Source: a candidate division WOR-3 bacterium
GTDB lineage: Bacteria > Hydrothermota > Hydrothermia > Hydrothermales > JAJRUZ01
Direction of reading: 5' to 3'
Length of the DNA stretch: 60,215 bases
NCBI GenBank assembly: GCA_039803925.1
Contig: JBDRZL010000012.1
Coordinates: 1 to 60,215 of the forward strand
Made by a program: the position numbers and the translations under genes. Shown piece after piece: positions 52,123-60,215 of this stretch; positions within the stretch are counted from its first letter, which is position 1; the number at the start of each line of letters is the position of its first letter. The notes beneath the pieces were generated by a model. That model had not been told where the DNA came from and made no database searches. It was given only the letters and a program-made list of their open reading frames with translations.

Positions 52123-53591
52123 TATCTTCTTAAGTAAATAACTGTTCCATCAGGAAACTTTTTTGTAAAAGGAAACTCTTTTTTTAAATAATCTTCATAA
52201 TCCCTGAAACTGTATTTCATATAAAAGAGTTTATAAATACCCTGAAAGATAATTATTCCATCGACAGGAATAAGTTTAAATAAATAATCATAATCTTCAA
52301 AATATGTTAGGGGAAATATACATGTTCTTCCAGTATAAAAACCAATAAGAGCATCAGCATTACTTATTAAAAATTTATCCTCAGATGTTAGAGATTCAAT
52401 TTCTTTTAAAACTTTTTCACTTAAAAGGAAACTTTCATTTCTTTTTATACCATCCTTAATGATATTTTTATTTTCATGAATTATAAGAATTAAAGTAAAA
52501 ATTACAAAAAATTTAAAAAAGCTTTTAAAATTATTCAAAAAAGATATAGAAAAAAGAATTATAAGAGGTGAAAGATAAAGTAGAAAGCGATGTTCAGGAT
52601 TTATAAATCCAAGAATAGGTGCAAATATTAAAAGAGATAATATTAGAAAAGATTTTAGTTTTTTTAAATTTTCATCAGAACTTTTAAACAAAAAGGCAAA
52701 AGGAAAAAGATAAAAGGGGGTTAATTTATCAAGGGTTTTAAAATAAAAAAATAAAGAATCAATTTTATTTTCAATAAAAGAAGAAAATCTTATATTCAAA
52801 GAAGTTTTATAGGGAATATTTGCAAATTCAAATCCATAAAGAGAATAAAAACCGAGATTAAAAAAGGGATTATCTGTTATTTTATAAATTCTTATAAGCC
52901 AGGGTAAAAGGGGTAAAAAAACTGAAATAAGAAAAATAATTATGTTTTTAATACTTACCTTATTTCTATAAAAAATAAAGAAAGCAGGGAAAAGAAATAA
53001 AAGGGAAATATAATACCTTGTCAGAATAAAAAGAGAAAGAAAAAAACCTGATAATAAAAAATTTCTTAAATTTTCACCTTTAAATAAAAAAATTAAAAAT
53101 AAAAAAAATAAAGAAACAGCAAAAGGTTCTGATAATCCTTTAAAAGTTAAATCAAGATAAATTGGGTTTAACATAAAAAAAATAAGTGTTAAAATTTTAT
53201 TGCTATCTTCTAATTTAAAAATATCAAGAAAAATTAAAAGAAATATTCCTGAAATTATGTAAAATAAAAAACTTGTTAAAAGAATAGTTTTATCACTTAT
53301 CCCAAAAATTTTGAAAGAAATTGAAATTGAAAGGGGATAAAGTGGCATTCTTAAAATTGATGGAACTGGTATTTTCCTTGAAAAATCAAAGGCAAGTTGA
53401 AGGGCATAAAGGTTATTTACAAAAAAATTCTTTTTTAAAACTAAATTTTTTGCAATGTTAGCATACTCATAGGTATCACTTGTTAAATGAAAGGTTGAGT
53501 GAGGATATTTTTCTATAAAGATTATTCCTGATAAAAATAAAATAAAAAGAAAAATTATGGATAATTTATTTTTCTTTAAGAATTGAATCAT
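52119..53591 (-). CDS. PMT/GT39-like membrane glycosyltransferase
   Basis: A 490-residue protein with about ten or more membrane helices. The N-terminal loop has SDTYEYANIAKNLVLKK, an acidic (D/E) region like GT39/ArnT; RMPLYPLSISISFKIFG, PIYLDLTFKGLSEPFAVSLF and FILTRYYISLLFLFP follow. A soluble C-terminal domain after residue 390 includes YFEDYDYLFKLIP. Family members transfer sugars from lipid carriers to proteins or lipids. ATG 53591 chosen, inside the end of the ROK gene. Confidence 0.75.
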   Translation of the reverse strand: MIQFLKKNKLSIIFLFILFLSGIIFIEKYPHSTFHLTSDTYEYANIAKNLVLKKNFFVNNLYALQLAFDFSRKIPVPSILRMPLYPLSISISFKIFGISDKTILLTSFLFYIISGIFLLIFLDIFKLEDSNKILTLIFFMLNPIYLDLTFKGLSEPFAVSLFFLFLIFLFKGENLRNFLLSGFFLSLFILTRYYISLLFLFPAFFIFYRNKVSIKNIIIFLISVFLPLLPWLIRIYKITDNPFFNLGFYSLYGFEFANIPYKTSLNIRFSSFIENKIDSLFFYFKTLDKLTPFYLFPFAFLFKSSDENLKKLKSFLILSLLIFAPILGFINPEHRFLLYLSPLIILFSISFLNNFKSFFKFFVIFTLILIIHENKNIIKDGIKRNESFLLSEKVLKEIESLTSEDKFLISNADALIGFYTGRTCIFPLTYFEDYDYLFKLIPVDGIIIFQGIYKLFYMKYSFRDYEDYLKKEFPFTKKFPDGTVIYLRRY

Positions 53592-54489
53592 AGGCGTAGA
53601 GAGAGGCACCATACATACCTGCTTTATCCTTTAAATCTGCCATTTCAATTTTTATATTTAAAAGGTAATGGGGAACCCTTAAAGAATACTCTTCAAGAAT
53701 AAAGGGATAAAAAATTTCAAAAGCATTTGAAATTCCTCCACCTATTATAAATTTTTGTGGTGAAAATACCTTTGCAAAATCAGATAGTGCTATTCCAAGT
53801 GCCCATCCTAAATTTTTAAAACATTCAACTGCTAAGGTATCTCCCTTTTTTGCCATTTCATAAACTGCTTCTGGTTCTACTTTTAATGGATTTCTTGTTA
53901 AAATATGTTCAACTCCTTCTTTCTTTTTCTTATAAAGGAAATTCCTTATTCCTGTCTTTGAAGCAAAGGCTTCTAAGCAACCCTTATTTCCACAGTTACA
54001 TATAGGTCCATCAGGGTCAATAGTTACATGTCCAAATTCTGCTCCAAGATTTTTATAACCCCTGAACAACTTCCCTTCAATGAAAACTGCCCCTCCAACA
54101 CCTGTCCCAAGGGTTAGAAATATAAAACATTCAAGTCCTTTTGCCTTCCCAAGTTTCCATTCTCCATAAGCATTCATATGACAGTCATTATCAAAAAAAA
54201 CTTTTTTCACTTTCAATCTATCTGTTATAACTTCATCAAGATTTTTTCCAAATAAAAAAGGGAGATTTGGAGCAAACCTTAAAATGTTACCTTCTTCAAT
54301 AACACCTGGAATTCCGAAACCGATAGCTTTTAATCCTTCAATTTTATTTAAAAATTCTATTATTTCTTCTAAGAAATCTTCTTCAGGATTTATTTCAAAT
54401 AATCTTTCATCAAAAAATTTTTCACCATCATATAGACACAATTTTACTCTTGTTCCACCTATATCGCAACCAGCCACTTTTATTTTCAT
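53566..54489 (-). CDS. ROK-family sugar kinase (glucokinase-like)
   Basis: A 307-residue kinase. The ATP-binding start is AGCDIGGTRVKLCLYDG, then GFGIPGVIE, DNDCHMNAYGEW (catalytic Asp), TLGTGVGGAVF, EFGHVTIDPDGPICNCGNKGCLEAF with the ROK zinc motif (CxCGxxGC). Acts on glucose or related sugar. The ATG at 54489 is 7 bases after TATAAT, a leaderless layout. It is divergent from the M19 dipeptidase with 31 bases between starts. Confidence 0.9.
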   Translation of the reverse strand: MKIKVAGCDIGGTRVKLCLYDGEKFFDERLFEINPEEDFLEEIIEFLNKIEGLKAIGFGIPGVIEEGNILRFAPNLPFLFGKNLDEVITDRLKVKKVFFDNDCHMNAYGEWKLGKAKGLECFIFLTLGTGVGGAVFIEGKLFRGYKNLGAEFGHVTIDPDGPICNCGNKGCLEAFASKTGIRNFLYKKKKEGVEHILTRNPLKVEPEAVYEMAKKGDTLAVECFKNLGWALGIALSDFAKVFSPQKFIIGGGISNAFEIFYPFILEEYSLRVPHYLLNIKIEMADLKDKAGMYGASLYAYDSILKEK

Positions 54490-54520
54490 TTCAATTATTA
54501 TAAAGCATATCATTATTTTT

Positions 54521-55396
54521 ATGGAAAAAATAATATTTGACCTTCACCAGGATTTACTTGAACCATTGCTTAGGGGAGTTAATTTTGAAAAAAACTTTTT
54601 CAAGTTTAATGTTATATCTGTATTTACTCCTTTTATATGGAAAGATAAAAAATTTATTGAAACTCTCGATATTTATAAAGCTTTAAGAACAATTGAAACA
54701 TATAGGGAATTTGCTGAAAAAAGTGGTTTAATTATTATTGAAAAAAAAGAGGATTTAAAAAGGGTTCTAAATTCTGATAAAAAGGGGTTTATCCTTGAAA
54801 TTGAAGGATGTTCCTTTATACTTGATAAATATATTTTAAAGGCATTTATTAATCTCGGTGTTAGAATTTTTACACTAACATGGAACTTTTCAAATCACAT
54901 AGCATCCTCCTGTGCTGAAAAAAATGATTTTGGTTTAACGGATTCTGGAAGAAAAATTGTTGAAGAGATAGTTTCAAATAAATGTATAATTGATCTTGCC
55001 CATGCTGGAAGAAAAACCTTTTATGATGTTTATAAATTAAAAATTCCTTTTATTGTTTCCCATACCGGAATTCTTAATAAGCCAAAAAGTAAGAGAAATA
55101 TTTCTTTTGAAGAAATGAAAAGAATTAAAAAGAGAAAGGGAATTGTTGGAATTGGTCTTGGTAACATTTTTTTTGAAAGGAAAATTAATAAAAATGAGGT
55201 TTTAAAGGAAATAAGAAAGTTAATAAAAAAATATCCTGAAAATATAGCACTCGGTTCAGATCTTTTCGGTTTATCAGAAAAACACATAATTGAGGGTTTA
55301 TACTCTTATAAGGAAATAAAGGAAGCCTTTAAAGAATTTCCGGAAAATTTTTTATATTTGAATGCTTATAAATTTTTTGAAGAAAATTTAACTTAA
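54521..55396 (+). CDS. M19 (renal-type) dipeptidase
   Basis: A 291-residue TIM-barrel metallopeptidase. Metal ligands fit FDLHQDLL (HxD), LEIEGC (bridging Glu), LAHAGRK and SHTGI (His), and GSDLFG (Asp). Cleaves dipeptides, possibly from peptidoglycan or D-amino-acid dipeptides. I begin at ATG 54521; the open frame runs back through the ROK gene and is only a shadow there. The CapA gene follows by 2 bases. Slightly shorter than the 330-residue norm. Confidence 0.8.
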   Translation: MEKIIFDLHQDLLEPLLRGVNFEKNFFKFNVISVFTPFIWKDKKFIETLDIYKALRTIETYREFAEKSGLIIIEKKEDLKRVLNSDKKGFILEIEGCSFILDKYILKAFINLGVRIFTLTWNFSNHIASSCAEKNDFGLTDSGRKIVEEIVSNKCIIDLAHAGRKTFYDVYKLKIPFIVSHTGILNKPKSKRNISFEEMKRIKKRKGIVGIGLGNIFFERKINKNEVLKEIRKLIKKYPENIALGSDLFGLSEKHIIEGLYSYKEIKEAFKEFPENFLYLNAYKFFEENLT

Positions 55397-55398
55397 AA

Positions 55399-56346
55399 AT
55401 GGTTGATACACTATTTTTAACAATTGCCTTAATGGGAGACCTTGTGCTCGGCAATGTTTTGAAAGATAGAATTCCCCCTGATTCTGGATTTATTTTATTT
55501 AAAAAAGTTAAAAATTTTATAGAAGAATCTGATTTATCCTTTGCAAATTTTGAAGGAGTATTTAATATTGATGTAACAGATAGAAATAAAGAATATAGAT
55601 TCCTTTTTCCTTTAAGTTCATTAAGGGGTCTTAAAAAAAGTGGAATAAAAGGATTTTCAATTGCAAATAATCATATCTATGATGGAGGGGAAAAGGCAGC
55701 AAGAAAAACTTATGAAATTTTAAAAAAGGAAGGTTTCATAGTTTCAGGTTTAAAAGGAACCTTTGATACTTTTAGAATTAAAAATTTAAAAGTTGGTTTT
55801 ATTGCCTATTCAGTTTATGATTACACAAACAATTTATTGAGGGAAGAGGATTTAAAGTTATTAGAAGTTTTAGCAAAAAAAACTGATATTTTAATTGTAT
55901 CAATTCATGCAGGAACAGAAGGTGATTCTGCAATGCATGTAAAAGATAAGTTTGAATACTTTTATGGTGAAAAAAGGGGGAATGTAAAAAAATTAGCAAG
56001 GTATTTAGTTGATATAGGTTCTGATATAGTATTTGGTCATGGTCCACATGTTATAAGGGGTATTGAGATTTATAAGGAAAGAATAATTGCTTATTCACTT
56101 TCTAATTTTGCCTGTTTCTGGGGATTAAATCTTTTCTATCCGAGAAATATATCATTTATATTAAAGGTGAAAGTAAATTCAGTTGGGGAATTTATTGAGG
56201 GGGAAATAGTTCCATTAATATTAAATCCACCTGGTATTCCTGAATATGATGAAAAGGAAAGGGCTTTAAAAATTTTAGAAAAACTTATAAAAGAGGATAA
56301 ATTAGAAAATGTAAAAATAGAAGGGACAAAAATTTTAAAGTTTTAA
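55399..56346 (+). CDS. CapA-family protein (poly-gamma-glutamate type metallophosphatase)
   Basis: A 315-residue protein with the metallophosphatase-like fold of CapA/PgsA. Metal-binding blocks are ALMGDLVLG, ANFEGVFN, IANNHIYDGG, SIHAGTEGD and GHGPHVIRGIE. The N-terminus has a weak hydrophobic start but no clear signal peptide. CapA proteins act in capsule export or attachment; a cytosolic role would differ. Located 2 bases after M19. Confidence 0.85.
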   Translation: MVDTLFLTIALMGDLVLGNVLKDRIPPDSGFILFKKVKNFIEESDLSFANFEGVFNIDVTDRNKEYRFLFPLSSLRGLKKSGIKGFSIANNHIYDGGEKAARKTYEILKKEGFIVSGLKGTFDTFRIKNLKVGFIAYSVYDYTNNLLREEDLKLLEVLAKKTDILIVSIHAGTEGDSAMHVKDKFEYFYGEKRGNVKKLARYLVDIGSDIVFGHGPHVIRGIEIYKERIIAYSLSNFACFWGLNLFYPRNISFILKVKVNSVGEFIEGEIVPLILNPPGIPEYDEKERALKILEKLIKEDKLENVKIEGTKILKF

Positions 56347-56358
56347 TTTGGAATAATT

Positions 56359-58101
56359 TTATAATATTACTCTATAACATTTTACATTTTCTTTTATCCC
56401 TTTAATTTTCATATATCCTATTTCTTCTATTTTTATTATTGATGGGAGTTTATTTTTTGTACTTTCATCAATTATAATTTCATTGTCAAGAGCTAATTCT
56501 TCAAATCTGGAGGCGAGATTTACGGCTTTACCTATTGCAGTGTAGTCTAATCTTGTCTTTGAGCCTATATTACCTACAACTACATCTCCAGTTGAAATTC
56601 CTATTTTTACTCTAATACCAAAACCAAACTCTTTTTCAAATTCCTCATTTTTCATTAATATATTTTTTATCAAATCAATTGCTGACTTAACCGCTTCTTC
56701 AGCAGCATTAATTGAAACATAAGGAACTCCAAATAAAGCCATTACACAATCTCCTATAAACTTATCAATTACACCATTATATTTAAATATTGACTCTGTT
56801 GCAATATTAAAATATTTATTTAAGTAAGAAACAAGTTTTTCTGGTGAAAATTTTTCACTTAAAGAAGTGAAATTACTTATATCTGCAAACATTATACTAA
56901 TTTCTCTTTTTATTGTTTCAGCTGAAAGAGTGCTTTTACCCTGAGCTATTAATTGATTTGCTAAATGAGTTGGTAAATATCTCATAGCAAATAATTTAAT
57001 CTCTGTTTCTTTAATAATTTCTTCTTTATAATGCTTGAGAGTTTTAATCATTTCGTTAAAAGAATTAGCAAGCTCTCCAATCTCATTTTTTGCCCTTACA
57101 TTAACTTGATATCCAAAATCTCTGGAAATTATTCTTTTGATGCCTAAATTTAGCTCTTCTATAGGTTTTGTTAAATATCTTGAAGATAAAATTCCAAATA
57201 TTATACTAAGAAAAAGAAATATAAAACCTGTTAAAGATGAAAATGTATATAATCTTCTTAAGCTTGCATAAACTATTTCATGGGGCTGAGAAACTACTAT
57301 TCCCCACTCAAGAGAAGGTAAGGTTGTAAAAGTTCCAAGTAGTTTTCTATTTTTATAATCAATATAATTTTGAGAAAAAGCTATATCAAATTTTAAAATT
57401 TCTTTGGAATTCTCAAAATTTTTAAAAAAACCAATTTCCTTTAATTTTTTTTTCTCTTTTACAAATTTAATTTCTGGATGCGCAATAACATTTCCATTTT
57501 TATCCAAAATAAAAATAAGGTCATAAATATTAAATCTCCGAAAAGAAAGTTCTTTCAAATAAGAAGAAAGATAGGAAAGAGAAAATCCAGCAGATAAATA
57601 TCCAATTAACCTATTATCAGACGTTTTCCACTTTTTAATTGCTTCAAGAACTGGGAAGGAATCTTTTTCTGAATAATATAGACTATAAAAAGTTGAATCT
57701 GAACGAATTATTTTTATTTTATCGGTTATGTCTTTTAAAATACCGTATTTAGGAGAAGAAAATTGATCAATAAGTCTACCGTTTACATCATAAATACCAA
57801 TATAATTAATGTTGGGTTCAAAAGAAAGATAAATCTTAACATATTCAATTTTTTTTTCAATATTTAAAGCATTATCATTAAATATATCAATCACATAATT
57901 TAAAGCTTCTTCAATTATTTCAGTTTTTTGAAATAAATCTTTTTTTATCTCATCTGAAATAGCAACTGCATACTCTTTTGCTGAAAGAGTCAGGGAATCT
58001 GTATTTATCTTTGCAAGAATCAAAGTCAAAAAGAAAGTGGTAAAAAAAACTATAAGAGAAAAAGTAAAGGCAATTTCATTTCTAATTTTTCTCTTTATCA
58101 T
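56359..58101 (-). CDS. Membrane adenylate/guanylate cyclase with Cache and HAMP domains
   Basis: A 580-residue receptor cyclase. TM1 (FTFSLIVFFTTFFLTLIL) is followed by an extracytoplasmic Cache-like sensor (residues 35-280), TM2 (LTGFIFLFLSIIFGIL), HAMP (YLTKPIEELNLGIKRI) and a class III cyclase. Metal-binding Asp are in IMFADISNFTSL and FIGDCVMALFG; the transition-state residues in AIGKAVNLASR are conserved. It makes cAMP or cGMP; the substrate is not certain. It directly follows the OmpA-FecR protein (7 bases), implying a sensing pair. Confidence 0.9.
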   Translation of the reverse strand: MIKRKIRNEIAFTFSLIVFFTTFFLTLILAKINTDSLTLSAKEYAVAISDEIKKDLFQKTEIIEEALNYVIDIFNDNALNIEKKIEYVKIYLSFEPNINYIGIYDVNGRLIDQFSSPKYGILKDITDKIKIIRSDSTFYSLYYSEKDSFPVLEAIKKWKTSDNRLIGYLSAGFSLSYLSSYLKELSFRRFNIYDLIFILDKNGNVIAHPEIKFVKEKKKLKEIGFFKNFENSKEILKFDIAFSQNYIDYKNRKLLGTFTTLPSLEWGIVVSQPHEIVYASLRRLYTFSSLTGFIFLFLSIIFGILSSRYLTKPIEELNLGIKRIISRDFGYQVNVRAKNEIGELANSFNEMIKTLKHYKEEIIKETEIKLFAMRYLPTHLANQLIAQGKSTLSAETIKREISIMFADISNFTSLSEKFSPEKLVSYLNKYFNIATESIFKYNGVIDKFIGDCVMALFGVPYVSINAAEEAVKSAIDLIKNILMKNEEFEKEFGFGIRVKIGISTGDVVVGNIGSKTRLDYTAIGKAVNLASRFEELALDNEIIIDESTKNKLPSIIKIEEIGYMKIKGIKENVKCYRVIL

Positions 58102-58108
58102 TTAAAAA

Positions 58109-60028
58109 TTACATTCTAATTTCAAGGGCAATACCCAGAATACTATACAGATGCTTTTTATTTCTCATAAAAAAATATTTATCTGAAGAATTGCTGAAAT
58201 ATATACTTTTTGTATATAAAGTCAAAAAAGAATTTTTAGATATCTGTAAATTAAAACCAAACTCAAATTCCGCGGAAGGATCAAAAAACTTCGTCCATCT
58301 TTCACCAGCTTGTGCAATAGTATTTTCATTCAAGATATTTTTCCACCATGTTCCACCAATCCCAATCTTAAAAAAAGGAACAAAATTAGAGGAACCAAAA
58401 TCTAATCTTAAACCGCAACTCCCTGTAATAACTTTGGTTACAAAAATTGAATCATAATCTGCACTGCCAGCAATATATTTTTTCTTTTCAATTGAACCAA
58501 GACCAATATCAAAATAAAAACCTCTAAAGTAGGAATATTTTTTTTCAAATCCTATTTTGGCATATATGGAGTTTGCTTTTAACAATGGCAAAAGGAAAAA
58601 TCCCATTCCAAAATTGATTATTTTAAATTGCCTTATGTAAGGATTTATAAATCTGTATTCTTTACTTTCATTACCTACTTGGTCAATTATCTTTACATTA
58701 ATTAATCTTGTCTCTGGAGAAATAGAAAAAACAAAAAAACTGTCTTCTTTTGCTAATATTTTATTTCCATTTATAATAACTAAACTTAAGGGCTTAGTTT
58801 TTCCAATTAGAAAAATATTTCCATAATTATCCTGCTCAATTTTATAGTTCAATTTTGGTTTTACTGTATCCTTTACTACACTAAATTTAAAAACCTTTGA
58901 AAATTTTCCTTCAAAATTATCCTCATCAATTCCACTTAATCTCCAATAATATTCACCTTCAGCAAGTTTGAGCTTTATTGAATCTAAACTCAAAATAGTA
59001 TCTAAAACCAAATCTCTAAACAGGGTATCTTTGGCACATTGAAAATGAGCTAAAGTAGAAGTTTTTTTCCATCTAAATAAAACTCTCAAATCATAAAGTA
59101 TTTCATTATCTTGCGGACCTAAAAGTTCTGGTATTTGAGGTAAAGGTCTGGGCGGCTCAGGCGGCTTACCCATTTCAACTTTCGTTCCCTCTCCTTCATT
59201 CACTCTTACCTTTTGACCCATTGCTGATACATCTGCATTCCCTTCATAAATAGCAATTAAACTTCTTAAACTCTTATCAACAAGAATTTTGCTATTTTTA
59301 GATCTCAGTTCAACAAGAGCCGCCGGTGTATTTACAACAAAATTTTCATCTTTGCTTAGCTTACTTAAAAGCGGTCTCAATGCTCCGCTCTGTAATTCAA
59401 CTCTGTTAAAAGGACTTTTTTCCCTTTCCTCTTTTAAAAGACCATATATTATTAAGAGTGCATCTTCATCTAAATTTATTCTTCCTTTCCCAGGAAACAA
59501 TATTTCAGCATTAGAATTCCTTTTTGTATTTACTTTATAAAGTTTATATAAAAAAGCTTCAGGGAAAGCCTTTATCCATTCTGGTCTTAAAAATACAGGT
59601 TGAATCAATACCTCATTTTTAAAATAACTCAAAATTGCATCAGGTGAATGAATTGAAATTTCAACCCGACGGTTCTTTCTTCTTCCTTCTTCCGTATCGT
59701 TTGGAGCAATTGGATTTTGGGACCCTAAACCGTAAGTATAAATACGATCAGGATGAATACCAAAATTTTTTACTAAATATTTTTTTACACTTGAAGCACG
59801 TTTTTGAGAAAGAGCAATATTTATTTTCTCTGAACCAAGATTATCGGTATAACCAGTTATGTCAATTATTATATTAGGATCACTTATTAACTTCTGTGCC
59901 ACATTTTTTATAACCTCTTCACCCTCTTTTGTTAGATTAGTATCACCTTTTTCAAAATATATTCTTCCAAGTATTTCACCACTAACTAATGAATTGATAG
60001 AAATTATTAAAGAGAAAATCATCCTCAT
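58109..60028 (-). CDS. OmpA-FecR fusion with FnIII-like and beta-barrel-like C-terminal regions
   Basis: A 639-residue secreted protein. A signal peptide (MIFSLIISINSLVSG) is followed by an OmpA domain, residues 20-130 (TGYTDNLGSEKINIALSQKR, GLGSQNPIAPND, EGRRKNRRVEI) binding peptidoglycan. Residues 165-290 are FecR-like (VNTPAALVELRSKNSKILVD, VRVNEGEGTKVEMGKPPEPP), then an FnIII-like part (residues 300-385), a beta sandwich (390-455) and C-terminal beta-strands ending ALEIRM, probably an outer-membrane barrel. OmpA normally sits at the C-terminus, so the order is odd. It is followed by the receptor cyclase in one operon. Confidence 0.75.
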   Translation of the reverse strand: MRMIFSLIISINSLVSGEILGRIYFEKGDTNLTKEGEEVIKNVAQKLISDPNIIIDITGYTDNLGSEKINIALSQKRASSVKKYLVKNFGIHPDRIYTYGLGSQNPIAPNDTEEGRRKNRRVEISIHSPDAILSYFKNEVLIQPVFLRPEWIKAFPEAFLYKLYKVNTKRNSNAEILFPGKGRINLDEDALLIIYGLLKEEREKSPFNRVELQSGALRPLLSKLSKDENFVVNTPAALVELRSKNSKILVDKSLRSLIAIYEGNADVSAMGQKVRVNEGEGTKVEMGKPPEPPRPLPQIPELLGPQDNEILYDLRVLFRWKKTSTLAHFQCAKDTLFRDLVLDTILSLDSIKLKLAEGEYYWRLSGIDEDNFEGKFSKVFKFSVVKDTVKPKLNYKIEQDNYGNIFLIGKTKPLSLVIINGNKILAKEDSFFVFSISPETRLINVKIIDQVGNESKEYRFINPYIRQFKIINFGMGFFLLPLLKANSIYAKIGFEKKYSYFRGFYFDIGLGSIEKKKYIAGSADYDSIFVTKVITGSCGLRLDFGSSNFVPFFKIGIGGTWWKNILNENTIAQAGERWTKFFDPSAEFEFGFNLQISKNSFLTLYTKSIYFSNSSDKYFFMRNKKHLYSILGIALEIRM

Positions 60029-60053
60029 TTTTATAACTTCATTTTAAAAATAA

Positions 60054-60082
60054 ATTTTAAATCTTTCATTAAAAAAAATCAA
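60054..60082 (-). promoter_or_regulatory. Promoter of the OmpA-FecR/cyclase operon
   Basis: Minus strand TTGATT (60077-60082), 17-base spacer, TAAAAT (60054-60059), 25 bases before the ATG at 60028. Confidence 0.6.
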
Positions 60083-60215
60083 TTAAATGTAAAATATCAT
60101 AACATTTTAAACTGGTTATTAAAATTTTCGGTTTTACTCTATTTTTTTCTCCTAAAACTTTCCGCTCCCCCTTAAACTTGAAAATATTATCATCCGATAC
60201 ATAAATTTTTATCTC
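60069..60215 (-). other. Possible 3' end of a gene running in from the right edge
   Basis: An open frame of 48 residues (starting EIKIYVSDDN) runs from the window edge to TAA at 60069-60071. It overlaps the operon promoter above. No family is recognised, and an open frame of this length is expected by chance in some AT-rich sequence. Otherwise the 187 bases after 60028 show no feature. Confidence 0.2.

Noticed and set aside
54284-54520. 79-residue N-terminal extension of the M19 dipeptidase
   Set aside because: It is a frame antisense to the ROK gene with no family similarity; the true start is ATG 54521.
1-60215. CRISPR array
   Set aside because: No regularly spaced direct repeats of 25-40 bases were noticed; the array, if any, lies outside the window.

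Overview
The window is a dense, AT-rich bacterial chromosome segment of about 60 kb. Most genes are separated by a few bases or overlap. The encoded proteins are rich in Lys, Glu and Ile, while the four tRNA genes are far more GC-rich than the surroundings, which hints at thermophily. LpxK, an LptF/LptG-type permease, outer-membrane barrel-like proteins, OmpA and a C-terminal sorting-domain-like tail indicate a diderm envelope. I infer an uncultured anaerobe-like lineage of the candidate WOR-3/Hydrothermota type; that placement is inference and not shown by the sequence.

Region by region: 1-2.7 kb is the 5' part of a CRISPR operon on the minus strand (cas3', cas3'', then a cmr1-like gene running off the left edge). 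2.7-5.1 kb carries a haem-oxidase-like membrane protein, a Cys-tailed MarR regulator, msrAB and tRNA-Pro. 5.2-12.4 kb holds a large FAD/Fe-S oxidoreductase, a DtxR-like regulator, a flavin reductase, a DegT aminotransferase, a TPR lipoprotein and argF. 12.4-19.5 kb is a minus-strand envelope and RNA-maintenance block: mltG, a small membrane protein, a VanZ-PgpA fusion, a DUF21 protein, ybeY, pgpH, phoH, then a LysM protein and a coiled-coil lipoprotein. 19.6-23.8 kb is a coupled cluster of sat, an alkaline-phosphatase-superfamily enzyme, a deoxyhypusine-synthase-like protein and an epimerase with no standard start codon.

23.8-29.5 kb is accessory: mtaB with a zinc-ribbon protein, then a run of secreted or surface proteins (FnIII protein with an out-of-frame sorting tail, a beta-barrel-like protein, a beta-propeller lipoprotein behind an A18/T18 tract), then a decayed island with a methyltransferase remnant, an intact MNT nucleotidyltransferase and a broken HEPN gene. 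29.6-41.7 kb is housekeeping: tRNA-Ser(CGA), plsY, lpxK, lptF/G-like, a MIP18-family protein, tRNA-Ser(GCT), a universal stress protein, holB, queG, a TauE-like exporter, and the purA-tilS-hpt-ftsH-RHH series. 41.6-51.3 kb has tRNA-Thr, a GlmM/PMM-like mutase that seems to start at CTG, dnaX, OsmC, manB-bactofilin-GT2, purD, ferritin and recJ. 51.3-60 kb has an SDR, a PMT-like glycosyltransferase, a ROK kinase, an M19 dipeptidase, CapA, a Cache-HAMP adenylate/guanylate cyclase and an OmpA-FecR-barrel protein.

Two expression habits stand out. Several genes have a TATAAT-like -10 box only 6-8 bases before the ATG, suggesting leaderless transcripts, while others use strong Shine-Dalgarno sites. 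Only one GC-rich intrinsic terminator is visible; convergent genes usually abut or overlap. The most interesting leads are the cas3'/cas3''/cmr1 arrangement, the OmpA-FecR-barrel protein paired with a cyclase, the VanZ-PgpA fusion, the sat-centred cluster, the possible non-AUG starts and the homopolymer tract in a surface-protein promoter.
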